Below are positions 1 to 5,482 of a stretch of 5,482 nucleotides of DNA, piece by piece. A program made the position numbers and the translations under genes. Source of the stretch: Candidatus Poribacteria bacterium (GTDB taxonomy: Bacteria > Poribacteria > WGA-4E > B28-G17); assembly GCA_003645735.1 (NCBI GenBank), contig QNBQ01000152.1, forward strand, positions 1 through 5,482. The letters are read 5' to 3'. The notes beneath the pieces are model-generated. The model made no database searches. It had not been told where the DNA came from and saw nothing but the letters and a program-made list of their open reading frames with translations. The stretch's first letter is position 1. Each line of letters begins with the position of its first letter.

Positions 1-1
1 G

Positions 2-454
2 GTCGAAGAGGGGATGTCGGTGATGAGGGAGGAGACGCCGGGGCCGATCCTGGCCCTCGCCCCGTTCAAGGAGGCGGAGGAGGCGGTCGAGTTGGCCAAC
101 TCCACCTCGTTCGGCCTGCACGTCAGCATCTGGACGGGCGATCCGGCTAAAGCGGCCAAGCTTGCCGAGGAGGGGAGGGCCGGAACGGTGATCATAAACG
201 ACGTGATCTTCACCCTGGCTCAGGTCGAATGCCCCTGGGGAGGGGTGGGCGGAAGCGGCTTCGGGAGGGTTCACGGCGAGCCGGGGCTGCTTGAGACCTG
301 TTACCTGAAACACATAAGCTACGACGGGGGGGCTAGAAAGAGGATGCCCTGGTGGTTCCCTTACGATGACAGATACCGCCGGCTCATGACCCTCCACCTT
401 GAGGGGAAATCCGGCTCCTTCATCTCGCGCTGGAGGGAGGTTTTCAAGAGGTGA
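2..454 (+). CDS. NAD(P)-dependent aldehyde dehydrogenase, C-terminal part (5' truncated by window edge)
   Basis: The reading frame is open from base 2 to a TGA at 452-454 and gives 150 residues, about the last third of a usual 450-520 residue aldehyde dehydrogenase. Visible family landmarks are the REE-x-x-GP motif (fragment residues 9-15), whose Glu normally contacts the NAD ribose; the helix and strand EEAVELANSTSFGLHVSIWT; the GTVIIND strand (61-67); and the conserved PWGGVGGSGFGRVHG loop (78-92). The catalytic Cys and general-base Glu lie upstream, outside the window. The family oxidises aldehydes to acids with NAD(P)+ in the cytoplasm; the substrate cannot be read from this part. The aromatic PWWFPY tail (116-121), followed by about 30 more residues, resembles subfamilies with a C-terminal extension. 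The motif reads EETPGP where most relatives have Phe (EExFGP). The ATG at 14 is internal, not the start, because family homology continues upstream of it. The stop overlaps the purQ start. Family is near certain, subfamily is not. Confidence 0.93.
   Translation, partial: VEEGMSVMREETPGPILALAPFKEAEEAVELANSTSFGLHVSIWTGDPAKAAKLAEEGRAGTVIINDVIFTLAQVECPWGGVGGSGFGRVHGEPGLLETCYLKHISYDGGARKRMPWWFPYDDRYRRLMTLHLEGKSGSFISRWREVFKR
432..440 (+). promoter_or_regulatory. Ribosome binding site of purQ, inside the dehydrogenase gene
   Basis: GGAGGGAGG contains GGAGG at 436-440, ten bases before the GTG at 451. It lies in the last codons of the upstream aldehyde dehydrogenase and supports the GTG as the true purQ start. 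The spacing is slightly long, which fits a start that also relies on ribosomes terminating at the overlapping TGA. Confidence 0.6.
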
Positions 455-1224
455 GGCCCAAGGTCATAATACTGAGGACAGCAGGGACGAACTGCGATTA
501 CGAAACGGAATACGCTTTCAAACTTGCGGGAGCGCGGGCCGAGCGGGTTCACATAAACAGGCTGATAGAGGGGAGCGTGAGGCTGGACGATTACGACATA
601 CTGGCGATACCAGGCGGTTTCTCCTACGGCGATGATATCTCGGCAGGGGTGCTTTTGGCCAACGAGCTGAGGTATAAGCTGAGGGATCAGGTGGAGAGGT
701 TCATCGAGGAGGGAAAGCTCATAATCGGGATATGCAACGGGTTTCAGGTGCTGGTGAAGGCGGGGCTGTTGCCGAGGTTCAAGGGGATGGAGGGAAAACA
801 GCTGGCCACCCTGCACCTGAACGATTCGGCCAAGTTCGAATGCCGATGGGTCTATCTGAGGCTCGAGTCGGACAGATGCGTCTTCACCAAGGGGCTGAAG
901 CCGATTATCTACCTGCCGGTGGCCCACGCCGAGGGGAAGTTCGTCGCCCCGAAAGATGTCTTGGACAGGCTGGAGGAAAACGGCCAGGTGGTCTTCAGAT
1001 ACGTGGACGAGGAGGGGAGGATCGCCGGTTACCCCTACAACCCGAACGGGTCGATGAGGAACATAGCCGGGATATGCGACCCGACCGGCAGGATATTCGG
1101 GCTGATGCCCCACCCCGAAAGATACGTCTGGAGGTATCAACACCCCCGCTGGACGAGGGAGGAGCTTCCGGAGGAAGGCGATGGGCTGGCGATCTTCAAA
1201 AACGCCGTCAGATACTGTATGTGA
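451..1224 (+). CDS. purQ: Phosphoribosylformylglycinamidine synthase subunit PurQ (glutaminase)
   Basis: PurQ is the class I glutamine amidotransferase subunit of FGAM synthase. It releases ammonia from glutamine for PurL, which converts FGAR to FGAM in the fourth step of purine synthesis (cytoplasm, PurLQS complex). The 257-residue product starts VRPKVIILRTAGTNCD, the classic PurQ N-terminus. It carries the IPGGFSYGDD oxyanion-strand region (53-62), the nucleophile elbow GICNGFQ with Cys95 (93-99), and the catalytic His221 and Glu223 in MPHPER (219-224). All three triad residues are present. At 257 residues it is longer than the roughly 225-residue Bacillus type, mainly because of the segment after PHPER (225-246), as in other longer PurQ proteins. 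The GTG start at 451 is chosen because it gives the conserved N-terminus and overlaps the upstream stop (GTGA). No purL or purS is visible beside it, and the neighbouring dehydrogenase has no known purine role. The call is very secure. Confidence 0.97.
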   Translation: MRPKVIILRTAGTNCDYETEYAFKLAGARAERVHINRLIEGSVRLDDYDILAIPGGFSYGDDISAGVLLANELRYKLRDQVERFIEEGKLIIGICNGFQVLVKAGLLPRFKGMEGKQLATLHLNDSAKFECRWVYLRLESDRCVFTKGLKPIIYLPVAHAEGKFVAPKDVLDRLEENGQVVFRYVDEEGRIAGYPYNPNGSMRNIAGICDPTGRIFGLMPHPERYVWRYQHPRWTREELPEEGDGLAIFKNAVRYCM

Positions 1225-1240
1225 ACTCGGCTTCAAGCTC

Positions 1241-1269
1241 TTGCGTTTGGTATCGCTTTGCGATAAAAT
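1241..1269 (+). promoter_or_regulatory. Putative sigma70-type promoter ahead of the ROK kinase
   Basis: In the 77-base gap after purQ, TTGCGT (1241-1246; 3 of 6 matches to TTGACA) is followed after exactly 17 bases by TAAAAT (1264-1269; 5 of 6 matches to TATAAT). The stretch is clearly more AT-rich than the flanking genes. Transcription would start near 1276, leaving a leader of about 25 bases that contains the kinase ribosome binding site. The weak -35 box and the lack of organism-specific promoter knowledge limit confidence. Read-through from purQ is also possible. Confidence 0.4.
1251..1265. repeat. Perfect 6-bp dyad (TATCGC-TTT-GCGATA) inside the promoter spacer
   Basis: TATCGC at 1251-1256 and GCGATA at 1260-1265 are exact reverse complements separated by TTT. 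The dyad sits between the putative -35 and -10 boxes, overlapping the first two bases of the -10, a common place for a repressor to act. It is followed by A-rich sequence, not a T run, so it does not look like an intrinsic terminator for purQ. It could be an operator or a chance palindrome; no regulator gene is visible in the window. Confidence 0.35.
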
Positions 1270-1287
1270 ATTGGACGTAAAACCCCT

Positions 1288-1295
1288 GGAGGAGG
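1288..1295 (+). promoter_or_regulatory. Ribosome binding site of the ROK kinase
   Basis: GGAGGAGG lies six bases upstream of the GTG at 1302. Its strength and spacing identify this GTG as the start; the next in-frame ATG is far inside the protein and would remove the ATP-binding DLGGT motif. Confidence 0.75.
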
Positions 1296-1301
1296 GCTTA
1301 G

Positions 1302-2294
1302 GTGGGCGACAGGATAGCGATTGGGTATGACCTGGGAGGCACCAGCTGCGGGATAGGGTTGTTCGACATCGATAGTGGCGAGCTTTTGGCCTCCACGGCC
1401 CACAAAATCGACTCATCCCTGCCCGGCGAGGAGATCTTCGAGGGGATCTGCAGCTCAACCGAGGAGCTGCTTGAAAAGCAGGGGTTCACCAAGGATCAGA
1501 TCGGAGCTGTCTGCTTCGCCACGGCCGGCACGCTCGGCCCGAAAGGGGCGAAGGACCCCGCCGAGATAGAGCAGATCCTGATAAGCCCGAACATACCAGG
1601 CATGAACAGGTTCCCGCTCAAACGGGAGTATCTGAGGAGGTTCCCGGGAGTCCTGTTCCTGATGGAGAACGACGCCAACGCGGCCGGATGGGCGGAGTGG
1701 TTCTACGGGGTGGGGAGGGATGAGAAGGTCAGAACGCTCGTGGGGTTCACCCTGGGGACGGGGCTGGGCGGCTACATCATCATCGACGGCAACATGGTGC
1801 GGCCCGCCGAGCTGGGACATATCATCATCGATTCAAGCCCTTCCGCCCCCACCTGCGGCTGTGGCTCCAGGGGATGCGCCGAGGCGTTCGTCTCGATCGA
1901 GGGGATCAAGAGGATAGCGAAACAGGTGATGTTGGAGCATCCCGAATCGAAGCTTTGGGGGATACCTCCTGACAAGCTCGACCCGAAGCCGATAGCCGAA
2001 CTGGCGAGGGAGGGGGATAAAGCGGCGTTGCTGGTCTACGCAAAGGTCGGCTACTACCTCGGCAAGCTGATATGGAACCTGAAAAGGGTATGCGAGCCGG
2101 ACGCGGTGGTCTTCTCGGGCAACATCTCCAGGTCGCTGGATCTGATGCTGCCGGCTATGAAGGCGGTGCTGGAGGAGGACGGGTTGATAGAAAGCCAGCC
2201 CATGATAAAGGCGACCGAGTTGGGGCCTGATAAGGCCGGAATAATGGGGGCAGCCGGTTTGGCCATAAAGTATTACAAGGCTGCCCACAGCTGA
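1302..2294 (+). CDS. ROK-family sugar kinase (glucokinase-like)
   Basis: This 330-residue protein has the length and motif order of ROK kinases, which phosphorylate glucose or related hexoses and N-acetylhexosamines with ATP in the cytoplasm. The N-terminal phosphate loop is YDLGGTSCGIGLFD (9-22). SPNIPG (95-100) matches the sugar-contacting loop. ENDANAAGWAE (122-132) contains the catalytic base Asp124. GTGLGGYIIIDG (152-163) is the second phosphate-binding motif. ELGHIIID (170-177) supplies the sugar-binding Glu170 and His173, and CGCGSRGCAE (185-194) supplies Zn ligands Cys185, Cys187 and Cys192 with His173. The intact Zn cluster and the absence of an N-terminal helix-turn-helix argue for an enzyme and against a NagC/XylR-type repressor. 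The C-terminal adenosine-side motif reads FSGNIS (271-276) where most members have a glycine-rich GGGxS. Glucokinase is likely, but fructokinase, N-acetylglucosamine or N-acetylmannosamine kinase activity cannot be excluded. The GTG start is set by the Shine-Dalgarno sequence just upstream. It may share a transcript with the large gene downstream. Confidence 0.93.
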   Translation: MGDRIAIGYDLGGTSCGIGLFDIDSGELLASTAHKIDSSLPGEEIFEGICSSTEELLEKQGFTKDQIGAVCFATAGTLGPKGAKDPAEIEQILISPNIPGMNRFPLKREYLRRFPGVLFLMENDANAAGWAEWFYGVGRDEKVRTLVGFTLGTGLGGYIIIDGNMVRPAELGHIIIDSSPSAPTCGCGSRGCAEAFVSIEGIKRIAKQVMLEHPESKLWGIPPDKLDPKPIAELAREGDKAALLVYAKVGYYLGKLIWNLKRVCEPDAVVFSGNISRSLDLMLPAMKAVLEEDGLIESQPMIKATELGPDKAGIMGAAGLAIKYYKAAHS

Positions 2295-2325
2295 AAGCTT
2301 TCGAAATCTCAAGGCAAAAACCCTC

Positions 2326-2332
2326 AAGGAGG
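2326..2332 (+). promoter_or_regulatory. Ribosome binding site of the large surface-protein gene
   Basis: AAGGAGG lies seven bases before the ATG at 2340, an ideal Shine-Dalgarno sequence. It fixes the start directly ahead of a lipoprotein signal peptide. The 45-base gap after the kinase holds this site and a short GAAAGCTTTC palindrome (2293-2302), but no terminator-like hairpin with a T run. Confidence 0.8.
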
Positions 2333-2339
2333 AAACGTA

Positions 2340-2420
2340 ATGAGGAAGATGCAAAGACCCCTCTTAAGCCTTTTGGCAGCATCCACGGTCCTCTTGGGAG
2401 GGCTGCTCCTAAACGGGTGC
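2340..2420 (+). other. Lipoprotein signal peptide (lipobox LLNGC, lipidated Cys27)
   Basis: The 27 codons encode a basic start (MRKMQR), a hydrophobic core of about 18 residues rich in Leu, Ala and Gly, and LLNGC ending at Cys27. Signal peptidase II would cut before Cys27 after diacylglycerol attachment. Position -3 is Leu and -1 is Gly as expected; Asn at -2 is less common but tolerated. The residues after Cys (APLGPQEP) have no Asp at +2, so by the E. coli rule the protein would go to the outer membrane. That rule may not hold in this lineage. Confidence 0.78.
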
Positions 2421-5400
2421 GCCCCCTTGGGACCGCAAGAGCCATTGATGCCGGTCGTCGAGGGAGATGCGAAATTCTCCGATAGGTTTGAGCTTCAAGA
2501 GCAACCCCAATTCTTCTACGATCTGTTCGGAAGGGCGTTGCTTGAGGGCAACGAGGTATGGCATTACAAGGAGGAGAAACAGTTTGACGAGAAGGGCAAT
2601 CTCGCCGAAGCCTGGGACGGGCAGCTCGAAGGCGACCGCTACGGTGCCCAGCTGGATCACACGATCCTGACCGAGGACACCTACAGGGGCAGGCACACCG
2701 AGTTCGCAATCGGCGACTACCTGAGGCTGAAGCCCGAAACCCTCTTCAACTGCCCCTACATCATCAGGAAGACCGAGTTCGACGGGTTCAGGTGGGACAT
2801 CTCCCTGTCCCGCGAAAGGCACATGTTCACCCTGCTGCACTCTAGGATCTCCAACCCGATCAGGCTGCCCAGGGTTATAGTCGGTCAGAACATCCTGGGC
2901 CAGACGAAGGGGCGTAGAACCGGAACGCATGAGGGCGACGGCCCGGCGACCTGGGTGGAAAGCGCCCACCTCTACGGGTTCCGCGCCCAGGGGCTGCTCG
3001 GGGATATACTTAGGGTGGGGTTCACCGCCATCCTGCTCAGCAGAAGACACCCTCAGCGCCCTGAAAACCCCATAACGGGATGCGTCCCCAACACCCCGCC
3101 CTACAAGATCGTCATCACCTTCAGGGATGACTCCCCCGAGGACGAGAGGGCGGGAGCCGCCTTCGCCGGGATGAAGATCTACATCGTCGAGCAGAAGAGG
3201 GACGAACAGGGCAACCTCCTGCCCGAGGAGAAGAAACCGCCTATAGTCGTGACGCCTGACGATGTCCAGCCCACAATCCTGCCCGACGGGACGCCCGACC
3301 CCGACAGCACCGGCGGCGAGAGGATCGGACGCTGGCAGGTCGCAAACGGCTTCGATTCGTTCCAGTATGTGCTGGATCTGGAGGAGCTGGTCAGAGAAGG
3401 GTTCATCGAGGACATCCGCACGGTCAAATCGATCGAGTTCGAGATGGAGGTCGCCGGCGATTACTACATCGAGGTCGTCGGCTATAGCCATGAAAACGAG
3501 GGCGACCCCACCGGCCCGTGGCTCCTGATGGACGAGTTCGGAAGGATACTCATGCCGTTCAGGGATGTCATACAGGCCGAGGGGAACGTCGGCCAGGAGG
3601 GCGACTTCATCGCCTCGCCCGAGAAGAGGGCCGCCATAGAGATGAACCCCGAGAAGTGGAACAAGAAGACGATCAGATACAAATACGGGGCCGCCAGAGG
3701 GGCAGCGATCTACGGCGTCGACATCGAGGGCACCATCCCCAAGCTGAACGTCTACGTCAACGCCCAATACGCCATAAACGTCAAATACAAACAGTATCCG
3801 ACCGTCTCGAAGGAGAACATCGACTTCGGCTTGCTCGAAACCTACGACCCCAACGATCCGACGGCCATCCCGCCGTTCTCGGCCTGCGACGGCGAGAAGT
3901 TCTCCGCCAAGCTGGGCGGCAAGAACAACGATCAGTATGAGAAGGCCTGGTTCGTCCACCTGAAGGGCAGGTTCACCGAGAACATCCTCGCCGAGGCCTC
4001 ATTCTACCACATCGACCCCGGCTACACCACGACCTACTTCGGCTTGGGCGCCAACACCGACAGGGACGAGGTCTACAGGCTGCCCAGGTCGGGCGAGGCG
4101 CCCGGCGAGACCGCCCCGCCCATAGACGAGGGCAACTACTGGCTGATAGAGGACGACGACGATAACGACGACTGGCCCGACTCCGAGGACTACGACGGCG
4201 TTCTGCCCAGGGCGGATGACCGCGACATGAACGGAATTCTCGACTACCAGGAGGACTTCCTGATATTCGAGGCCGACCCGCCGATATTCAGCGACATCGT
4301 CGACCTCAACCACAACAGGGTCATCGATACCCTGGAGGACGACTACGAGCCGGACTACCCCTACGGCATCGACAGGAAGGGGTTCCACATCACGATCAAC
4401 TGGGATATCCTCGAAAACCTCACCCTCAAGCTGGGCTGGCTGAACGAGAAACAGGTCTCCAGCGCCAGGAAGAACGACACCAAATACCTCCACATCATCT
4501 ACCAGAGGGATATCCCTGACTTCGGCACGATCCTGTTCCAGAACAGGCTTGAGTTCGTCCGCGACAGCATCCCCGACTACACCATCACGCTGCGTCCCGG
4601 CGAGATCGAGCCTTCGGAGGTCACCGACGCCCTCGACTTCTACAACGCCAGGGTCAACACAACCACCCTCCAGTTCATGTATACCGCCATACCGAACCTA
4701 ACCCTGGAGACCAAGCTGCTCCTGGTCTTCCAGAAGCAGTATGAGCCCTCGGATGAGGAGGCGATCAGGCTGGACGACCCCGAGACCGAGGAGATCGACG
4801 AGAGGATCGACTTCAGGTATCCTGAGCAGCAGATCAGGGCCAGCGGCGAGATGAGGGAGTATCCGTTCTACCCCGACCCCGAGCTGCTGTTCAATAAGGC
4901 GAACTGGAAGGACAGGAGATACCCCGACAGATCAATCAGACAGAACACCTGGATCTTCAAGACCAAGTATGAGATACCGCTGGGCAACCTGCCGATCCTG
5001 GAGAGGCTGGGCGAGGAGCTGACGCTCACCCCGATGTTCAAATACATCTACACCAAAAACTGGGACAGGAAACCGGAGGAGATGTATCAGCCGCCCGGAT
5101 CGGAGAAGATCTACGCCCTCAACTACAGGCTCTACGGTCCCACCCACCCGATGACCGAGGAGTACCTGAGATATAACCAGGATTCCCGTGAGATCGTCGA
5201 GCTGATCAGGCTGGACTACCAGTTCACCCAGAGGATGACCATAATCGGCGGGTTCCAGTTCAGGCGGTTCATCAACAAGGACAAATACTTCGAGAACTAC
5301 CTCGACATCTTCCGCAAGGCCCAGGGCGAGGCGCTGAGGGTTTCGGAGCTTTACAGGCCGACGATGAAGACCAGGACGCTGGTCATCCAGGCGCTGAACC

Positions 5401-5482
5401 GCGGCGAGTGGATGGGGTTCAACGTGGTCATCCTGTTGGAGTTCAGGCACAGGACCGACCTCAAGACCCACGTCTCCTCCGA
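2340..5482 (+). CDS. Large exported lipoprotein / outer-membrane-type protein with EF-hand-like loops (3' truncated by window edge)
   Basis: The frame is open for 1047 codons without a stop and continues past the right edge. I do not recognise a named family. The product starts with a lipoprotein signal peptide (Cys27). Residues 28-250 include IGDYLRLKP (124-132) and TEFDGFRWDIS (145-155), strand-rich sequence resembling surface barrel proteins. Residues about 255-400 look like a beta-sandwich, with FRDDSPED (261-268) and IEFEMEVAGDYYIEVVGYS (365-383). From about 451 on, amphipathic strands recur, often preceded by short turns (FTENILAEASFYHI, ENLTLKLGWLNE, PNLTLETKLLLVFQ, RMTIIGGFQFRRF), as in outer-membrane beta-barrels. 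Between them lie three Asp/Asn-rich EF-hand-type loops (605-666). Cys residues besides Cys27 are rare (138, 248, 516). The protein is acidic overall. The likely site is the outer membrane or cell surface; the role is unknown (porin-like, adhesin or assembly factor all possible). Codon use shifts from mixed near the start to strongly C/G-ending later. The gene is certain; the function is not. Confidence 0.85.
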   Translation, partial: MRKMQRPLLSLLAASTVLLGGLLLNGCAPLGPQEPLMPVVEGDAKFSDRFELQEQPQFFYDLFGRALLEGNEVWHYKEEKQFDEKGNLAEAWDGQLEGDRYGAQLDHTILTEDTYRGRHTEFAIGDYLRLKPETLFNCPYIIRKTEFDGFRWDISLSRERHMFTLLHSRISNPIRLPRVIVGQNILGQTKGRRTGTHEGDGPATWVESAHLYGFRAQGLLGDILRVGFTAILLSRRHPQRPENPITGCVPNTPPYKIVITFRDDSPEDERAGAAFAGMKIYIVEQKRDEQGNLLPEEKKPPIVVTPDDVQPTILPDGTPDPDSTGGERIGRWQVANGFDSFQYVLDLEELVREGFIEDIRTVKSIEFEMEVAGDYYIEVVGYSHENEGDPTGPWLLMDEFGRILMPFRDVIQAEGNVGQEGDFIASPEKRAAIEMNPEKWNKKTIRYKYGAARGAAIYGVDIEGTIPKLNVYVNAQYAINVKYKQYPTVSKENIDFGLLETYDPNDPTAIPPFSACDGEKFSAKLGGKNNDQYEKAWFVHLKGRFTENILAEASFYHIDPGYTTTYFGLGANTDRDEVYRLPRSGEAPGETAPPIDEGNYWLIEDDDDNDDWPDSEDYDGVLPRADDRDMNGILDYQEDFLIFEADPPIFSDIVDLNHNRVIDTLEDDYEPDYPYGIDRKGFHITINWDILENLTLKLGWLNEKQVSSARKNDTKYLHIIYQRDIPDFGTILFQNRLEFVRDSIPDYTITLRPGEIEPSEVTDALDFYNARVNTTTLQFMYTAIPNLTLETKLLLVFQKQYEPSDEEAIRLDDPETEEIDERIDFRYPEQQIRASGEMREYPFYPDPELLFNKANWKDRRYPDRSIRQNTWIFKTKYEIPLGNLPILERLGEELTLTPMFKYIYTKNWDRKPEEMYQPPGSEKIYALNYRLYGPTHPMTEEYLRYNQDSREIVELIRLDYQFTQRMTIIGGFQFRRFINKDKYFENYLDIFRKAQGEALRVSELYRPTMKTRTLVIQALNRGEWMGFNVVILLEFRHRTDLKTHVSS
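4152..4337 (+). other. Cluster of three EF-hand-like calcium-binding loops
   Basis: Three 12-residue loops fit the D-x-[DN]-x-[DN] ... E pattern of EF-hand loops. Loop 2, DRDMNGILDYQE (residues 627-638, bases 4218-4253), is a textbook match, with Asp at 1 and 3, Asn at 5, Gly at 6, a hydrophobic residue at 8, Asp at 9 and Glu at 12. Loop 3, DLNHNRVIDTLE (655-666, bases 4302-4337), matches except for Arg at 6. Loop 1, DDDDNDDWPDSE (605-616, bases 4152-4187), is looser and resembles thrombospondin type 3 or dockerin-like acidic repeats. Calcium binding is inferred from the pattern; it would be extracytoplasmic given the signal peptide. Confidence 0.6.

Noticed and set aside
1251..1270. Intrinsic terminator for purQ
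   Set aside because: The stem is only six AT-containing pairs and is followed by A residues, not a T run, on the coding strand.
732..1280. A second + strand frame overlapping purQ
   Set aside because: It is out of frame with PurQ and Arg/Gly-rich, as expected for a shifted reading of this sequence. It also runs through the candidate promoter.
361..1458. A 365-codon open frame on the minus strand over purQ and the kinase start
   Set aside because: It is antisense to purQ, whose catalytic motifs are unmistakable, and crosses three + strand gene boundaries. Its product has no recognisable motif.
1302..2294. ROK protein as a transcriptional repressor (NagC/XylR type)
   Set aside because: There is no N-terminal winged helix-turn-helix; the protein begins directly at the ATP-binding domain and keeps the catalytic Asp.
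2293..2302. GAAAGCTTTC palindrome after the kinase stop
   Set aside because: It is a perfect 10-base palindrome but has no loop and no T tail, and is short enough to occur by chance; no role can be supported.
2409..3959. A 516-codon open frame on the minus strand
   Set aside because: It lies wholly within the large + strand gene, which has a strong Shine-Dalgarno site, a signal peptide and a continuous frame to the window end. Strong bias to C/G-ending codons removes stops from the opposite strand. The minus product is a low-complexity Val/Leu/Asp/Gly mix with no family motif.
3999..4493. Minus-strand frame of 164 codons, and a similar one at 4932-5471
   Set aside because: Both are Val/Leu-rich mirror images of Asp/Asn/Glu-rich + strand codons (GAC and AAC read back as GTC and GTT). 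No ribosome binding site or motif supports them.
1..5482. CRISPR arrays, tRNA/rRNA genes, insertion sequences or direct repeats
   Set aside because: No regularly spaced repeats, tRNA-like cloverleaf arms, rRNA-like stretches or transposase motifs were seen. The only non-coding gaps are 77 and 45 bases long.

Overview
This window is protein-coding almost throughout. It carries four genes, all on the + strand, and the first and last are cut by the window edges. GC is fairly high. Arginine is mostly AGG/AGA, ATA (Ile) is common in the first three genes, and GTG starts are used twice. The last gene encodes a very large, acidic, exported protein with a lipoprotein signal and barrel-like stretches, which points to a Gram-negative (two-membrane) bacterium. 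The overall impression is of an uncultivated lineage such as Poribacteria, Latescibacterota or a related group. That placement is a weak inference from style; there is no marker gene here to settle it.

Layout: (i) 2-454, the C-terminal 150 residues of an NAD(P)-dependent aldehyde dehydrogenase. (ii) 451-1224, purQ, the glutaminase subunit of FGAM synthase, whose GTG start overlaps the dehydrogenase stop by 4 bases. (iii) 1225-1301, a 77-base gap with a plausible sigma70-type promoter, a small dyad in its spacer and a strong Shine-Dalgarno sequence. (iv) 1302-2294, a ROK-family sugar kinase with an intact catalytic Asp and Zn-binding Cys cluster. (v) 2295-2339, a 45-base gap holding a strong Shine-Dalgarno sequence. 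(vi) 2340-5482, an uninterrupted reading frame of at least 1047 codons that runs off the right edge.

The first two genes look translationally coupled. The kinase may start its own transcript and could be co-transcribed with the large surface protein, since no terminator-like hairpin lies between them. Nothing ties the four into one pathway: purine synthesis, aldehyde oxidation and sugar phosphorylation are housekeeping roles. The least ordinary item is the large protein. It combines an N-terminal lipobox, a beta-sandwich-like middle, a cluster of EF-hand-type Asp/Asn loops, and a long C-terminal part with repeated amphipathic strands. No RNA genes, mobile elements or CRISPR arrays were seen.
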